Assembly: GCA_030151255.1 (NCBI GenBank)
Contig: JASLED010000080.1
Location: 1 to 34,742, forward strand
Direction of reading: 5' to 3'
From: Flavobacterium sp.
GTDB lineage: Bacteria; Bacteroidota; Bacteroidia; Flavobacteriales; Flavobacteriaceae
DNA length: 34,742 nt
Shown here: positions 33,330 to 34,742 of the stretch, one piece after another
Position numbering within the stretch: position 1 is the first letter of the stretch
Layout of the letters: each line of letters begins with the position of its first letter
Program-made: the position numbers and the translations under genes
The notes under the pieces: generated by a model
Seen by the model: the letters and a program-made list of their open reading frames with translations, nothing else
What the model was told of the DNA's origin: nothing
Database searches by the model: none

Positions 33330-34580
33330 ATGGCAACCGTTAAATTCATTCTTTCTAAATCGCAACACCAACGCAAAGTAAATAGTAAAGCTTCTATGAT
33401 TATGCTTCGCTATACACATAATAAAAAAACGGTGTTGTTCTTTACTTCTAAAAATATCGAAGATCATCTTTGGGATATTAGTAATCAATGTTGTAAAAAG
33501 GCATATTCATCTCATTTATCTTTTAATACGTATTTACGCAGTTTTAAACAACGCATCGAAGATATTGTCAATCAATGTTTAACAAACAATCAAAATCCTA
33601 CTGCTTCTTTGGTTAAACAACTGTATACTCAAAAGCAAAATGCTGTTGCATCTACTTCTATTTCATTCTTTGATTACTGTGATCAATACATTGAACAAAG
33701 CAAAAAACACAAATGTCATTCGACAATTAAAACGTATACAACCGTTGTAAACAAGCTTCTACAATATCAATCATACTCTAATGTTACTTTACATTGGCAG
33801 TCGTTTAATCTTTCGTTCTACTACGATTTTCTTCACTTTTATACTTCGGTGCAAAGTTATCACACTAATGGTTTTGGCAGAGCTATTCGCATTTTAAAAG
33901 GGATTCTAAACGACGCTTTCGACAATAATATTCATCAAAATGTAGCGTACAAACACAAAAACTTCAAAGTGCTTTCGGAAGAAGTAAACAACATTTACTT
34001 AAGTGAAGACGAGCTTAAACGAATTATTGATTTAGATTTATCGCACAATACAACTATGCAAAGTGTTCGCGATTGTTTTATCATTGGGTGTTACACTGGG
34101 CTGCGTTTTAGCGATATTTCTTCGTTGAATAAAGAACAAATATCCAACAACACTATTAAAATCAAAACTCAAAAAACCGACCAATGGATTACTATTCCTC
34201 TTTTGGAACCCGTTAGAAATATTATGACTACTTATAGGCTGTCTTCTAATGGTTTTCCGCATGTTTGCAACAGTCTTACAATGAATAAATACCTCAAACA
34301 AATTGGCGAGCTCGCTGGTTTAAACGAGGTTGTCATCAAAGTGAGAAGCAAAGGTGTTAGTCGTGTCGAACAACGTTTTGCTAAATACCAACTCATTACT
34401 ACGCATACTGCTCGACGCTCTTTTGCTACTAACTTATTTAAAAAAGGCGTTCCTTGTCGTGTTATTATGCTCATCACAGGGCATAAAACAGAAAAATCTT
34501 TTAATTCCTACATTAAAATTAACAGCGATGAAAATGCTAAACTACTACTGTCGTATCTTTCAAATGATAATTTGTTGTAG
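33330..34580 (+). CDS. Second tyrosine recombinase, complete catalytic set, 416 aa
   Basis: Bacteroidota-type phage integrase: an N-terminal arm domain (1-105), a SAM-like core-binding domain (110-215) and a catalytic domain with R259 (CYTGLRFSD), K282 (KTQKTDQWI), H359 and R362 (HTARRSF), H385 (ITGHKT) and Y394 (FNSYIKI). All six positions are present, unlike the element integrase at 3846, and the two proteins are only distantly similar. It lies outside the conjugative element, about 220 bases from the broken 5' end of the RHS fragment, and reads away from it. It may belong to another island to the right or act locally on the RHS locus. A hairpin terminator follows. Confidence 0.9.
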   Translation: MATVKFILSKSQHQRKVNSKASMIMLRYTHNKKTVLFFTSKNIEDHLWDISNQCCKKAYSSHLSFNTYLRSFKQRIEDIVNQCLTNNQNPTASLVKQLYTQKQNAVASTSISFFDYCDQYIEQSKKHKCHSTIKTYTTVVNKLLQYQSYSNVTLHWQSFNLSFYYDFLHFYTSVQSYHTNGFGRAIRILKGILNDAFDNNIHQNVAYKHKNFKVLSEEVNNIYLSEDELKRIIDLDLSHNTTMQSVRDCFIIGCYTGLRFSDISSLNKEQISNNTIKIKTQKTDQWITIPLLEPVRNIMTTYRLSSNGFPHVCNSLTMNKYLKQIGELAGLNEVVIKVRSKGVSRVEQRFAKYQLITTHTARRSFATNLFKKGVPCRVIMLITGHKTEKSFNSYIKINSDENAKLLLSYLSNDNLL

Positions 34581-34604
34581 TTGTCCTCTTCTTATAAACA
34601 AAAA

Positions 34605-34634
34605 AAGTAGTCGTCCTTTTGGGGTTGACTACTT
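34605..34634. terminator. Hairpin terminator after the second recombinase
   Basis: AAGTAGTC (34605-34612) pairs with GACTACTT (34627-34634) with a 14-base loop that can pair further (CC with GG). An A run precedes it on the plus strand, which gives a U run for minus-strand transcripts. It sits between two convergent genes. Confidence 0.7.
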
Positions 34635-34644
34635 CGTCTTTATC

Positions 34645-34742
34645 TTATTCTTCTTCCTCTTTTCTAAAATCTTTCGTTCGTACTATTCGTTGGCTTCCCT
34701 TTCTACCATAATTTACTTCGTACTCTTCCAACATTCCTTTTT
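34645..34742 (-). CDS. 3' end of an unidentified gene, cut by the window edge
   Basis: The minus strand is open from the right edge to a TAA at 34645-34647. It encodes about 31 residues ending YEVNYGRKGSQRIVRTKDF and a basic-acidic tail RKEEEE. The frame faces the second recombinase and shares its terminator. I do not recognise the family; only the C-terminus is visible. Confidence 0.45.
   Translation of the reverse strand, partial: KGMLEEYEVNYGRKGSQRIVRTKDFRKEEEE

Overview
The window reads as Bacteroidota, most likely Flavobacteriia. It is AT-rich, has a secreted protein with a C-terminal end like the type IX secretion (T9SS) sorting domain, and carries Bacteroidota-specific conjugation genes (DUF4134, DUF4133, DUF3408, RteC), RHS-core proteins with the SRWLSPDPL signature and phage-integrase-SAM-like tyrosine recombinases. 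No rRNA, tRNA or CRISPR array was found. No genus is claimed.

Layout. Positions 1-2242 (minus strand) hold a large T9SS-type secreted protein and a small membrane-anchored protein. Positions 2650-3345 hold a decayed gene that may be an Avs3b-like defence-associated protein. From about 3500 to about 31000 lies a degenerate integrative and conjugative element of the CTnDOT-like class. In order it has: an IntDOT-like integrase (3846-5081); an excisionase-like HTH protein (5293-5571); a tight minus-strand operon of secreted proteins (10283-5631: two transglutaminase-like paralogues, a short RHS-core protein with a metallopeptidase-like tail, a lipoprotein and a frameshifted secreted protein), divergent from an XRE regulator; an SOS-like mutagenesis cassette (LexA-like repressor diverging from DinB and a DnaE2-like polymerase); a deletion scar joining a truncated mauE-like gene to a truncated traG; traF and traE; a Gabija-type defence pair (OLD nuclease plus UvrD helicase, plus strand); traD, a DUF3408 gene and the ParA-like traA; an oriT-like hairpin region; mobA and mobB; an AbiE toxin-antitoxin pair; the coupling protein mobC; and rteC.

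Right of the element (31038-34742) are a truncated aminotransferase-acyltransferase fusion gene, an RHS fragment with a HExxH toxin tail fused to it at a second deletion-like junction, a second complete tyrosine recombinase, and the 3' end of an unidentified minus-strand gene.

How it works together. The element keeps integrase, relaxase, oriT and coupling protein. It has lost the traG ATPase core, and none of the downstream mating-pore genes (traI-traQ) is in the window. It therefore looks mobilizable with help rather than self-transmissible. Its cargo combines two anti-phage systems set into backbone joints (Gabija between traD and traE, AbiE between mobB and mobC), an inducible error-prone repair cassette, and a poorly described secreted-protein operon that is the best candidate here for a new system.
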